Source of the DNA: Onchocerca volvulus
Lineage: Eukaryota; Nematoda; Chromadorea; Rhabditida; Onchocercidae
Assembly: GCA_000499405.2 (NCBI GenBank)
Contig: HG738139.1
Coordinates: 13,496,467-13,560,466, forward strand
Direction of reading: 5' to 3'
Length of the DNA stretch: 64,000 nucleotides
Shown: piece by piece, positions 1-12,500 of the stretch
Layout: every line of letters starts with the position of its first letter
How positions within the stretch are numbered: the first letter of the stretch is position 1
Made by a program: the position numbers and the translations under genes
Notes under the pieces: generated by a model
What the model was told of the DNA's origin: nothing
What the model saw: only the letters and a program-made list of their open reading frames with translations
The model's database searches: none

Positions 1-357
1 TTATTATGAATTATTTCACTTTTCGATAACGAGATTTAACAGCCTCTCTTATCGCTAAATTTAAAGCCAATTTTCTCAATAGTAAAAAAAATGATACATC
101 TCTTATCAAATGATAAATTTCAAAACGAGGTAAAATGAAAAAAAGTAAAATGTTGTATGGCGTTGGTGGAAGAGGAAAAAACGGCCGATGATAAATTTGA
201 AAAAATTTGAAAATATTATATACATAATAACAATTTCGATATGGTTTTCTCATTCATTCAATAAATATATTTCTAAATATCATTAAAAAAAATTCTCTTT
301 ACGATTAATATAAATTTTATATAGAATAACTGTATAAAAAATAGAAGAAAATAATAG
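1..357. other. AT-rich flank, no gene seen
   Basis: This stretch precedes the first candidate exon. It is AT-rich and has no frame with convincing coding character on either strand. If the gene at 358-2379 is real, its earlier exons should lie here or left of the window, but none could be recognised. Confidence 0.4.
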
Positions 358-2379
358 GCTGATAAAATGATCAACACCGATAAAATATTCATTGGTTGTT
401 GAAGTGGCATATGGTAATGTTGGGCCAGAATTCAAACATGTAATAAATTCAAGTATTTTTAAAACCAAGCAATAATTACCGGATGATTGTGCCATTGCAG
501 TCGATGGAAACGGATCCGTAAAATTTATCTTTGACGCAGAAAGAGTAACAGGAACGGCTGACTACTATCGAAAAAGACTGAAATGATTTTAGCGTAAATA
601 TATCCAAATAAAGTATTGTTAAAATATTCTCACATGATTCATCACTCAAGATGAATATAAATGGATATTCCGTTGTGATTTCTATGAATCTTACTTTATG
701 ATATCTAATTCTCATCTTTGTTTGCGATTGCCAAGCTTTGTCTTCTGATTTTCAATAGTAAATACTGGAACTAAAATCACATGCAAATACTTCCGGTCTT
801 ATAACCTAGCTTATGTAGTACAATGATGAGAATACGGTAAAGAGAAGCACAAAACGGATTGTTTTCGGTTGGAGAAAAGAATTTTGACTTAACGGATTTG
901 GGAATGCGACGAGTACTCTCATCCAATATCCTTTATCAACCAATCTGCGAAAAAAATCTACGTTTCAAACGGATAATATTTATTTTAGGTAAATTTTTTA
1001 AACAAATATGATTTTCTTTTTTGAATAAAGAACAGAGATCGCTTAGGTAGAAATTTTTTCGAAGAAATGCATGGAAATTTTTTTTACCCATTTTTTGTGA
1101 CATTTACTGGTCAGAGTCTGTCACATTCATTCATCCATTGCAATCTTCCGTATATTCCACCCGTATGCTTCACCGACTTCCTGTATTCCTTTCCCTCGCT
1201 ATTTCTAGGATTCTAAAAAAGTTGTATCGGAAAGAAGAAAAAAAATTAAGGACGAAAAAAGAATTCAGGCATATTAGTAATGATAAATTTTCTTTTTAAA
1301 TTAATCAATAATAGTTAGATGATCATTTTCTGGATAAAGTTAGTGCTGGACAAGGATTTACGATTTTGACCCAACGTCAAATGCGACTTTTATACTGATG
1401 GATAATATTTCTTCCAATTTTTCTAATCGCTTTTCATAACCTTTCATTCCACTTAATTTGTCATACCGTTGAGAAGTATAAGAGAAGAAAAAGGAAATGA
1501 ATTTTGAATAAAAAAGGTAATGAATGAATAAAATATATTATCATAATAATATCACTCTAATTCAATTTAATTTCATTTCATTTTTAAGAATTCTCAATAT
1601 GCTATAAATTTAGGAAGGCAAAATGATTTGAATAAATATACTTTTACTATTTAATATTATTTATATAGATAAAAGTAACATATAAACTTAAGAAATTTGA
1701 TCTAACCGAATACTAAAAAAAGGAAGATATATAAACATATGTATATATAAGATATGAAATGTTTTTTGCTTATATGATGAGAGAAATGAAAAAAAAAAAA
1801 AAGGAAAAAGAAAGAAATGAATCAAATATGGATCTATAACTTTTGGAAATCTTTTAAACTGTAAAAATTTTGCAAAATTCAATGACATGTTTAAATGTTT
1901 AAAATTACTTTAATGAATGATTAATTTCAATAACTTCACATTTTTTGGAAGCTCACTCGTAATTTTATTTTTGGATTATCTTTTAACTGGCAAAAAAAAT
2001 GGCTTTGTTCCTGAATTGAAAAAAAAAAAAGAAGCAGTCCCATTTTTTCTGCAATAAACATACAGTTTATTAATGTTTAAATTAATTTTTAATTAACTCT
2101 AAGCTAGTATACTGCGAAATTGAATTTTAATAATGCAATAATTATTTAGTGCTTAGTCTCAACAATATTGGTAGTAATTTAGGTTTGCTTAATTAGACTG
2201 ATAGGTGGAATTAATTAGAGGATTATGAGTTGTTACCCCAATCTTGTGATGCTGGGTCTGAACTTCGAGTTAAATTCTATCATAAGGTGCCAGGAATGGG
2301 TTTGTGGTACAGTTGCAAATTACTGGGAAATTCTTGCGGATATGGCGGAATTGATAGACGTGCCAAGTTTGGATCTTGA
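358..2379 (+). CDS. 3' part of an unrecognised gene (tentative)
   Basis: This is a tentative model and no family is recognised. The best-supported piece is a terminal exon at 2219-2379. It begins after ATTAG, reads DYELLPQSCDAGSELRVKFY and later GLWYSCKLLGNSCGYGG, and stops with TGA at 2377. It joins in correct phase (G|AG) to an exon ending at 988 (TTAG|GTAAAT) that contains NFDLTDLGMRRVLSSNILYQ and PICEKNLRFKR. That exon's start could be 880 or earlier, because its acceptor is poor. Two small upstream exons, 358-394 and 501-544, also join in phase and give a peptide containing VDGNGSVKFIFDAER. The predicted C-terminus has three cysteines and several glycines. The two distal exons look real. 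The two proximal ones are more speculative. The whole could be a gene entering from the left or a decaying copy. Confidence 0.33.
989..2218. other. AT-rich, probable intron of the preceding gene
   Basis: No convincing coding frame, RNA or repeat family was seen between the exon ending at 988 and the one beginning at 2219. Poly-A/T runs and pyrimidine-rich stretches dominate. It is treated as an intron because both borders agree in phase. Confidence 0.35.
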
Positions 2380-5160
2380 TAAACTTGGTAGTGAGGGCTC
2401 AAGTTCAAAGCGAAAAAAAAAAATCGACAAATCAATTGAAAAAAAACTGCATACCTTGAAAAAAATCAATTCAATAATTAAAAATTATAAAAAATTACAT
2501 TATATGTATATTATATGAAAGCAATTTTCTCCGACAGAAAAAGAAATATCCCAACAGGGTGATATGAGATAATTATTGGATAATCTAATTAGTGATGATT
2601 GACAATGATTTGAAATTTAATGAAGCATTATAGTGAATAAATATTGTGCATATTCAATGATCGTGGGAAATATCATTTTCAAAATAAAAGTAAAAAAAGA
2701 TCAATTAATACCGCTTAGGCTTACAAAAAAAAATGACATTTTAGCATTTTATTACCGAATCTGCCAAATTAGATATTTTTTTATATCTTCTTTTTTCTTC
2801 TGAAAAATTTATAGCAATATATAAAAGGAAAAACAATAAGTCAAATTATGCAACTTTTAAAAAACAATAGATGATATCATTTATTATTTTTATCAACAAA
2901 TTAATCAGCAATAGAACAATAGTAAATCATTTAAATCTTCATCTATTCTTTTGTCTTTTTTTTTTTGTTTCGGAAAAATTTTGCAAAACTTACCAAAAAA
3001 GAAGGGAAAATATAAATAAAGTTATGGTATTATCTTGAACTGTTATCAGTTATCAGCGATAGCAATAGTTTTATCAGATAAATAAAAAATGATAAAAATT
3101 CTTTCAATCTTTGTCCTGCCAAACTATACAGTTCTGTATTCCTACTTTCTTCGATCAATAAATGGAAAATAATAAATTAATGGATATTGATTTTAAAATT
3201 TCACTATGTGACATTTTATTTATTTAATACGAAGTTTACAATTTTTTTTTTTATTAAGAAATTCACGCAGAAAAATAAGTACAAGAAATTTTGTATTATT
3301 CATTCATCTTTTTTTAAAGCATTATTTTATGTTAAAAAATAAAAAGAAGTTTGAAAAATGCTGGAAAATTATCAACATATATTTAAACATGAAAAATAAA
3401 CAATTATGACAAAATTTACTGTCAAATTTATAAATATTATGTAAAATTAATCTGAAGCTATTTTTCTTTTTCTTACAATCCTATTATTTTTAATCTTTTT
3501 TCTTTATCATCATTTCGAATGAAATCAAACACAATATAATTTTGGTTTTGATAATAATAACAACAATAATATTATTTTGAGCTATAACTTTGATAATTTA
3601 TAACTTGATTTTTAATATAATCAATCAAATGTATGATTTTTAATGCAATAATTTCAGTATAGAACAAAAATAAATAAATTTCAATCAATTCGTAACTTTC
3701 CAAGTGATTACTTATTTATTGATACTACACTTCAAGCTTTCAATTTCTGCTTGATTAGCAGATTGTTTGTAAACTTTAAAATTTTTACTGTAATTGTCTG
3801 TGAAACTCAGATTTTCTGAGAATTTCACTGTAATATAAAAAATAAAATCTCTCGGAATACTAAATCCAAGAATGAAAGGATAAGGAAGAAAAAGATTGCA
3901 TAGGTTAAATTCTTCAGAATAATTTTCCAGTTTTGAATGCGAATTTTGAATATTATTTATTGTTGTTATTTTTTGTTATATCATATTTTATTGCCAATAT
4001 CGCCTTGAAAATTAAATAATAATTATGACAAAAAATTTGGAATACAGGATTTAGTTCAATGTTTTTTTTTCGAGAAAATAAGACTTCAGTTTTTCTCAAC
4101 TTCAGGTTATGCCTTCAATTACGGTCTGATTTGATAACAATACAAAAATTCAAACAAATATGCTATCGATAGTAATTTTGATAATCCTATCATGCAAAAG
4201 ATGTGCTATTGTGATATATCTGCTGGTATTAGATATATTTTGCTTTTTTTTTGCAAGCAATTCAGTTGAAATCAATAGTAAAATATATTATATTCTTAAA
4301 TTTTGCGAAATTTTGCGAGCAATTTTTATGAGAAAATTATTAATTGCGAAATTTTATTCTCAGAAAGCTGAAAAATGTCTATTCAAACTTACAAATTTTA
4401 TAAGTTGCAGCTGATGCTTAAAATGAAACAGAATTTGTAAATGCAGAAATACCCGATTTCAGTATTTTTATTTTGCATATATGTCTAATTAAATTTCAAC
4501 TAATAATAAATATTTCATCTTTTTTATCAGTTCAGCAGAAAAAAAAAATAAAAAAAAAAAAAGCAAACAAGTGAAGTGACATATTCATGTCTTTCAAAAC
4601 TTTATAAAAAGTTCCACCGTTCAATGATGATGATGATTTTTTCAAAATTTTGCGACTTATAAAAAAAAAAAATTATCCAGTTGAGTAGCACAATATGCCA
4701 AAAGAATATCTCAAATATCTCAAATCATATCGCTCTTGCAATCGAATGATATCAATGCGAGATTTTCCAGAAAAATAAAACAGAATACTTCAGCGCTAAG
4801 GCTCGATCGAATTAGGTATCTTGCAAAAAACTAAGATTAATTTGCGCGCTAATTTCAAAAAAAAAAAAAAGAAAAAAATGAGTTGTCATGAATGACTGTG
4901 ACATGCAAATTCATCTATTCCAAAATCTACCGGTCATGTCATATCGATGCAGTGATTTATGTCTTTTCTTTCCATTGCTCTTCTTAGTAATGACCATTTT
5001 TATTTGCGTTACAATGACTGATTTCCACTCAAAGAAAAATAACCTTTACTTTCTCTCTCAATTGTACTGTAGAACATTTTTCATGCAAAAACGTGAATTT
5101 GATAGATTTCGTCACTTTTTTTTCCATCCAATCTCATTTCAATTCGCTTGTTCATTTATT
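2380..5160. other. AT-rich intergenic DNA
   Basis: Long AT-rich region with many homopolymer runs. Open frames here are rich in Phe, Ile, Lys and Asn and lack splice-consistent neighbours. No gene, RNA or mobile element is supported. Confidence 0.5.
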
Positions 5161-5169
5161 CTTATGCAA

Positions 5170-5303
5170 ATTGCTTCCAATCCTCACATTCTCAATGCGA
5201 ATTGTTTCCAATCTCCACATTCTCAATGCGAATTGCTTCCAATCTCCACATTCTCAATGCGAATTGCTTCCAATCCTCACATTCTCAATGCGAATTGCTT
5301 CCA
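5170..5303. repeat. 31-bp tandem repeat, about 4.3 copies
   Basis: The unit begins ATTGCTTCCAATC and ends CTCAATGCGA. Units start at 5170, 5201, 5232, 5263 and 5294, exactly 31 bp apart, with only C/T changes between copies. Because 31 is not a multiple of three, the same peptide fragments cycle through all three frames, giving overlapping open frames that are not genes. Confidence 0.95.
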
Positions 5304-5531
5304 ACTCAGATTTTCCTTTCTTCATTCAATTCTCATCTCATTTAGCAGAAAACAATCACTTTGATCACTGATCCATTGAAGCATTTCTGTTTGTTTCGCA
5401 GCATTGCAGCATTGAGGACATAGAAAGATGACAGCATTCATTCGCAATTAATTCCTTTTCTCTTCTTTGCTTCCTATAAATCCTGAAATGTGAAATGTTT
5501 CAAAGTGCAAACGAACTCTCTTATGTTACTT

Positions 5532-5578
5532 TTACACACACATACACACATACACACATACACATACATACATACACG
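5532..5578. repeat. CA/CATA microsatellite
   Basis: Run of ACAC and ATACAC units, followed within 20 bases by a short TGTGTGCTGTGTG stretch that could pair with it. Probably a polymorphic simple repeat. Confidence 0.85.
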
Positions 5579-5905
5579 AGAAATGCTGTGTGTGCTGTGT
5601 CATTTTATTATGGCTCATCGAAACGATCAATTTTTCGATTAGTATTCCAACATTGAGTTTAATTCTATAAATGTATAGCTAGTTGAAAGAATTATTTCGA
5701 AGTAAAATAGTCTAAAAAGTCTAGAAATTAACTTTCTAAGTACGTAGAATAGGATTAAAGTTATAATTTTAACATATTTTTTAAAATCATTTTTTAGAAA
5801 AAGAAAATAATATAAAGAGTGTTTATATTGCACTTTTGAACAGTATTTAAGTTCTGATATTTTGATACTCGATTAGTTGTTTACATAAACCACATATGAT
5901 ATTTT

Positions 5906-5968
5906 TATGATCATTTAATGCGTCTATAGAATAAGAATATTATTCTATAGACGCATTAAATGATCATA
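5906..5968. repeat. Perfect palindrome: 29-bp arms, 5-nt loop
   Basis: The left arm 5906-5934 is the exact reverse complement of the right arm 5940-5968, with a 5-base loop (GAATA). The arms contain TGATCATTTAATGCG and TCTATAGAATA. There is no coding potential. It may be a fold-back or MITE-like element, or a structured transcript. Perfect arms suggest recent origin or maintenance. Confidence 0.95.
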
Positions 5969-6008
5969 GAAATAGAAAAATTATATACATGATAAATTAA
6001 AAAGACTA

Positions 6009-6086
6009 TGATGTCAAAATAAAATGTTCTAGAAATTAATTCATATTTTAATATGGATTAATTTATAGATCATTTTATTGAGGTCA
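6009..6086. repeat. Imperfect fold-back, arms of about 38 bp
   Basis: The left arm 6009-6047 and right arm 6050-6086 are imperfect reverse complements with a 2-base spacer. There are a few substitutions and one 2-base gap. The innermost 15 bp differ at one position. It lies 40 bp from the perfect palindrome at 5906-5968. Confidence 0.8.
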
Positions 6087-6221
6087 AAAGTTCAAAAACT
6101 TTAAAAATTAAATCATTTTGAAATTTAAATAGACCATCTGTTGCTAATAATAATTCTCTCCAGCAAAATTAAATTTGATAAAGCATATTTAATGCAGTAT
6201 TAGTTTACATTTTAGTACTAC

Positions 6222-6284
6222 TTCTTCCTCCTCCTCCTCCTCCTCCTCCTCCTCCACCTCCTCCTTCTCCTCCTTCTTCTCCTA
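6222..6284. repeat. TCC/TTC trinucleotide repeat
   Basis: Polypyrimidine run of mostly TCC units with TTC and ACC interruptions, about 500 bp upstream of the PLCXD start codon. Simple repeat. Confidence 0.9.
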
Positions 6285-6467
6285 TTTCTGAAATTCTTCG
6301 ATCGATTATTTAATTGTTAGCTCATAGATGCAAACGAAACTATTGTTGTTAAAAATAGAAAAAACAAGAAATGAAATGATGGTATGTATTGCTAGGTGAT
6401 TCATCTACCGTATTGATTTATTTATCAAATATGCACATTTATCCTTCGTTTGCAAAAAATTGATTTT

Positions 6468-6499
<32 letters not shown>

Positions 6500-6751
6500 C
6501 CTCATTTTTTTATATCATTGTATCATTTTTTTTTTTTTTTTTTGCAAAGTTTTCATTCATTTTTTGAGATTGAAGAAAGATTTGAGGCTAAGATTTTTTC
6601 GTTATTGATTTTATTAGTTAAGTATTTTATGCTATGTTCGTTTTAAAAAATTTTTTCCAAATTTCCATTCTATTAAGCGGGTGTATAAAGTTGGAGGAAA
6701 AAAATCAAGAAATTTAAATTTCAAATTGAAAATAGAAGGAATCTAGTAGCA

Positions 6752-9310
6752 ATGACCGATTGGATGTCCGAATTACCCGTTGCTACTCGGGATAAACCAA
6801 TCATGACGCTTGCTATTCCAGGTTTTTTTTTTTTTTTTTCTTTTTCAATTCAATTAATCATCTCATATAAATTATTCAATCTTAATTATTTTTTTTGTTT
6901 TAATAACGTGATAATTAATAAGATAGGTTGGTTTGTATTATAATTAATAAGACAGAATTCAATTTATGATATCATCTCTCTCCATTTCAATCGTTCATGG
7001 CAACATTTTGCATTATTTATTCAAGGGAAAAGTGGAAGAAAAAAAAAGTTTTTTTCTCTTAAATTTTAAATCTTTCTAGTACGATTTTTTCAGGTTCCCA
7101 TTTAAGTGGTACTTGTAATTTGAAAGAAGATAGCGAAATAACACCAGATCAAACATGGTGTGTTCGAGTACTTGATTCCAACGATATGATCCGAAAAGCG
7201 GTTTATAATTGGTCTAAAGTACAAACATTATCTATCAAACAACAGGTCATTATTATCAAATATATTTTGAAAGAAATATTTACAATATAAGCATTATTTT
7301 GCTGCAAAATTAATTTTAAGGAATATTTAAATTTTTGAAATATTTTTTTAGCTTGAAGCAGGTATTCGATTTTTGGATGTACAAGTGGCATATATAAATG
7401 AGAGCATTTATGTAGTACATGGACTTCGAGCTATGGAAATCAGAGGTATATTTGTTTTGAAACTTTTTTTTTTTTCTTAATGATTTTCCACCGCTTAAAT
7501 CGATGCATACTTAATTAATCATCTATTTCATTTGATCATTGTTTGTGATACTTATCCTAATAATTGATAAGATCAGATAAGATAAGAGCTCTTTAATCTG
7601 ATTATGAAATACTCGTTAATCCATCAGATGGTTCAATTTCAAGAAAATAATTTATGTTAATGATCAGCATGGAAACAATTTTTCGGCTCTTTTGGCAGAA
7701 CCGTAGAATACAGATCTAAATTGAATATTAAAAGAAAGGCCTTTTTTTTTTTTCGACGATCATATTAATTTTGATTATTATTTTTGTTCATTTGATTGCA
7801 GATCTATTCAAACAAGTGGATGATTTCTTATCACTTCATCCAAAAGAAATAGTACTAATTGATATCAATCATTTCTATGAATTTCATGAACAGCAACATG
7901 ATAAGCTCCTTGATATGATTAATAATTTGTTCGGTGATCGTTTGATTAATCGGCCAGCAACAATACGAACAGCAATGAGCTATACGCTAAATAAAATATG
8001 GAATAGTACCGGAAGGGTTTGTTTCTTATATTTCATATTTGAAGTAATTTTTTTGATTTTAAAAGTCAATAAAGCCATTACTGTTACTGTTTTATTTTAA
8101 ATTGCTTTAGAATTCTCTAAATATCTTTTTAGGGAAGCAGTGATGCCTTAATAAGGAAGACTAATTCTGAAATACCGGATTTAATCTGGGAAACTTTAGT
8201 GTCTTAGTACGGTAATCTAGAATTTTAAAGTTCAATTCCTTGTTTTGGCGATGCAACATTTATATGAACATGATAAACATATCAGAAGACAGATAAATCC
8301 TGAATCTCTATAATTTCACTCATTTCAACAGGTGATAATTTTCTACCAGCCACCATTACCTTCGCTTAGAACAGCTGATATCAATGGACATGCTGGACCA
8401 TCGGATATTATCAAGTTACCTAACTATGTGTGGAGTCGGCAGTTCATCAAAAGTCCATGGCCAAAAACCGATGATGCTAAGCGTATGGTTGATGATGTGG
8501 GAAATATTATACAAAATCGGATGCTTGAGGATGGTTTTCAGGTAGATGCATACCTATTTTCTTGTCATATCGGATCTTACTCCGATATACTTCAAAATCC
8601 TATATTCCAACTTATAATCGATCATCCATTGTTCCTTCATTTAAAAACGTGAGTTTTGCATCTTACCAGTGAACCATTTTTTAAAATTTTTAAAAAATAA
8701 CTTATGAAGTTGTATTATTTTTCAACTTTTAGAAGAAAATTTTAATTTTGTATCTTTTAAGGTATGTCAGGCAATAGTAACATTAACTGTAAATTCGATC
8801 ATTCGTCAACCAACCGGAACATTTGAAGCACGATTTGGTCGACGCGCGACTAGAGCGCTGGTTGATTGGCTGCGACAGGTATCCATCCACTTTCCAAATT
8901 TATTATTTAATTTAATCCAATTCAAATTCAAAAATATTCTAAGAAAAGATCATTTTAAGACTGCTAGTTGTATTCTATGTTCAGTGTTGCATGTGAAAAA
9001 ATGTCCAGTTGACAGTAACAAGAGATTTTGATTTGATCATTTCCATTTTACTGCACGAATGCAATCATCCACCTTAACGTATTTAGGTATAAAATACAAA
9101 ATATCTTAATGGCATTAAACATTGGGATTTCAAAATTGATTAGTTTCAATTGCTTTATTTTTAAAACTCAGATTCGGATTATGAGTTTAGTTCGCTTGAA
9201 AAGTTTTTTTTTAGAATGGACATAGTTATCGATCTAATATTAACGTGATTGTGGCAGACTTCGTGGATGAGGACGATTTTTGCAACACTATGATTGATCT
9301 GAACAAGTAA
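6752..9310 (+). CDS. PI-PLC X-domain protein (PLCXD family)
   Basis: Seven exons: 6752-6821, 7094-7245, 7352-7445, 7802-8016, 8332-8541, 8771-8878, 9215-9310. They total 945 nt and 314 residues, close to the usual PLCXD length. The protein fills a single X domain, as in PLCXD1-3, with no Y, PH, EF-hand or C2 region. The first catalytic histidine region is LAIPGSHLSG (His26). GIRFLDVQV around residue 78 and the second histidine YVVHG (His97) follow. DINHFYEF and FYQPPLPSL match conserved blocks. The C-terminus reads NVIVADFVDEDDF. Family members are thought to cleave phosphoinositides in the cytosol, but their physiological role is poorly known. The start is the first ATG of an open exon opening DWMSELP, like the family's ADWMATLP. 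An AAATAG just upstream could be a trans-splice acceptor. It converges on the carrier gene, 264 bp from stop to stop. Confidence 0.93.
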
Positions 9311-9338
9311 TGAAAGAGATTTACTGATATGATCATTA

Positions 9339-9358
9339 ACATATATATATATATATAT
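9339..9358. repeat. AT dinucleotide run
   Basis: Short ATATAT run in the gap between the convergent PLCXD and carrier genes. It probably lies in the 3' UTR or terminator zone of one of them. Confidence 0.6.
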
Positions 9359-9574
9359 CTACGTGTAATATAAATTTATTTCATTTAACAACTGTTATTG
9401 AATTGTTTATAAATTTTTTTCAAACTGAACATTATTAAAGGTTTTAAAACCAACTACCCAAATCTTTTTTTTCCGGCAGATATAATCAATTTTTCATTCA
9501 AGATTTTGTAAGCTTTTGCCAGAAAAAATAAGATCTCGGCTAAGATTTGAAAGAAAAATAAATTCCAGAACATA

Positions 9575-12500
9575 CTACTGGGAGAATAAGATTCCGGTAA
9601 ATAGCATAGCCGTCTCATAAGCACCAAAAAAAACGAAGCCGCCGATACCCATCCAAACGGAACGAGGCAAGACACCAGCATAAAGTCCTCGATATCCGGA
9701 TATTCTCCATATTTTTGCCAAAGTTGCAGATATGCCAAGACGTGAAGTGTTCTCATTTAACATTATTTGCGTTTTTGCCACATCAAAAGGTGTTGTCACA
9801 GCTGCAGCTATACTTCCTGATATACTACCACATATTGCTGATTCTAACGGCGTGCACTGCTTTCTTCGAAACCTAGAATAATTAAACGCAAGTGATAAGA
9901 ATTAAGATTTTAGAAATGTTCGATGATAAGACAAAATGATAGTCTAGGCAAATAAATCAGGACAAGGCAAGCTCATATTTGCAATGATTTTCGAAAAGCA
10001 TTAAAAGTACAAATGTTCATATGAACAATATCATGCGACTTGAAACTTCCGCAACAAATGTCTAAGCACTATGTTATATTTAACATTATATTATATATTG
10101 CAAATATTCGGTCAAAATTTACTTCATTCATCCAAAATCGATAGTTTCAAAATCAAAAAGTAATTTGATGAGTGTGTGAAAATTCTTAAAATTATATAGT
10201 TGCAAACAATACTTCAGTTGATAGCGATTTAGTGACTAAAATCGTACGTGAATTGCATTACGTAGATTGAAAATGATGAGTGAATGTTGAATATGAATAT
10301 GCAAATATAATGGTTTAAAAGAAATTAAGCAAATACGAAGGCCATTGCAGTCCAAAATTGTAAATCTGTTTTTGTTGGAGGAAACAAATGGCACGATGAA
10401 AAACTAAACATCTAATTATTAATGCAATTTAACACAAATTCTCCATAGTACTCCATATGAAAGCAAAGACAAAATAGCAATAAAAATAAGAGATGCTAGG
10501 TATGATAAAGTGATCTTAAGTTCATAATATATTGCGCATATTTTTCAAGATAGCTTTCTGTGACAAAAGCTCCAAAAATATCATTTTGAATAATATGGTT
10601 TGTCCAACATAAAACTTTAGTAACTTGTATGAATTCGAATTTATCCGATTCAACAATTCGTTTTGTCATGTAGATAATCGTTATAGAGCTTTCAATTTGA
10701 TAATTCGTCTCTAGGATGACAAATGTTTTAGTGAGATGTTCATATTGGTAAAGCCACAGTTATATGTTAATAGGATAATCTAGCTAATATTTATATTATG
10801 GCAGAAAATATATTAGATTTGCAAATAAAGGTCTAATCCAAAAAAGGTTTTTATCATCAAATGCCATTGGCGGTATTGTTATTTAGCATTTATTCGTGTG
10901 CTAGTCCTCGTCTGACGATAATGACAAGATGAAATAACAGTTATAGATTATAGATCGAACAACAAACTACATAAGTGATAAAAGATAAGAATAATTATGA
11001 CAGAAAGCTTGCAAATAACTTCTCAAGCTGTAAATTCATCCTGCAATCTCTTTACAAAGTATAAATGAATAAATTAATAACTAGAATCAAAAACTAATCA
11101 AGAACATATATACATAATTGCATCAGAGAAGATCGACCCTACTTAAGCTGTATAGCGAACATCAAAAAAATCGATTTTTAATTCGACCAGATAATTATTC
11201 TGAAAAAACAAGTTAGTCGTTAAGCAGAAACTATTGCGAAGAAAAATAGAAGTTTTATATAAGCAATAGTATCAATTCTATGATGTAAGATAAATGACTG
11301 TAGTGAAAGATGGAATTTAAATTTAATCTATTTGAACTTTTGGTTACGATAACGAGTCTTTATTAGCAAGTGTATTGCCACTAATTTCGCTTCAATTGAG
11401 ATTTAATTTCATCAATTATATTTTCTGAATTTATTCCATATCAGCGTAATCGCGTTTGATATAACGTGTCATTTTCAATTCATGCGATAATTTAATTTGC
11501 TATCAACTGAAGGTAACATTTAATGTTCACATATAATGACCTTGTGTATCTTACAAGGAATATTAATATAATTTTTTAAGAAAACAATTAAACAAATGAT
11601 TAAAACAAACCTGGTCACTTTTTGTTTCAAAACTTCCCAAAGAGGGAATTCGATGAGCGAAAATGGAATTTCCCGAGATACAGTACTGAAGAAACCTTGG
11701 TAAAATCCAAAAAATCCTGAAAAGAAAGTGGAAAAGTTTTTCTGAAAACTGAGACAGCTGAATCAACAAAAATCATATTCTACAAGCAATTAAAATTTAT
11801 TGCATTTTTAATGGAAATAATATCTGAGTTATAAATAACTGGTACACTTCCTTTTATTTTTTTTTTCTCTCCCTCGTACAATATATCTTCGATAATCCAC
11901 TAGTAATACATATGAATTTCAATTTTGGTACGGATGTACTCTATATCCTTGCTCTTTATCATAAATCTCTAGAATACCAATAATTAGGTCAATTTTTTAT
12001 GGGTTCAATCAACCCTTTCTATGCTGCTGATGTTTGTATCCGCATAATGAGAGAATATAATCAGCAATATTTGGAAGTAATACAAATTTTGAATGCATCT
12101 TAGTGCCAGGATAGAAAAGAATTAGCATAGCGGTACTCTTTTAGTTAAAATGAATACTTCTCTAAATTCTTAGCAAAATCAAAGAAATCTCGTACTAATT
12201 TGTTGATTAATGAGAATGAACGAACATTTAGAAGATTTAAACGACTTATAAGTAAGGAAGGCATCACAGAAGTTACAGAACTACGAGACCCTGAAGATGT
12301 GATTATGACATTCGTTTTTTTATGGTTTTAAAAATTTCAATTATTAATTTAACCAACATAAATTGTTTGGTCATCTGTAAAAGCTATTGCAATACAAGTA
12401 AAAAAATGTACCACTTCGATTATAAATTGTTCGGCAAATCATGCGCAAATGATGGATATGCTTTGCCTGTGCACGCTGTTTCACCAGTTCGGTAGGTACC

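Noticed and set aside
4888..5371. Three overlapping plus-strand open frames sharing NPHILNANCFQ-type peptides
   Set aside because: They are translations of a 31-bp tandem repeat in three frames, with no splice signals or family match.
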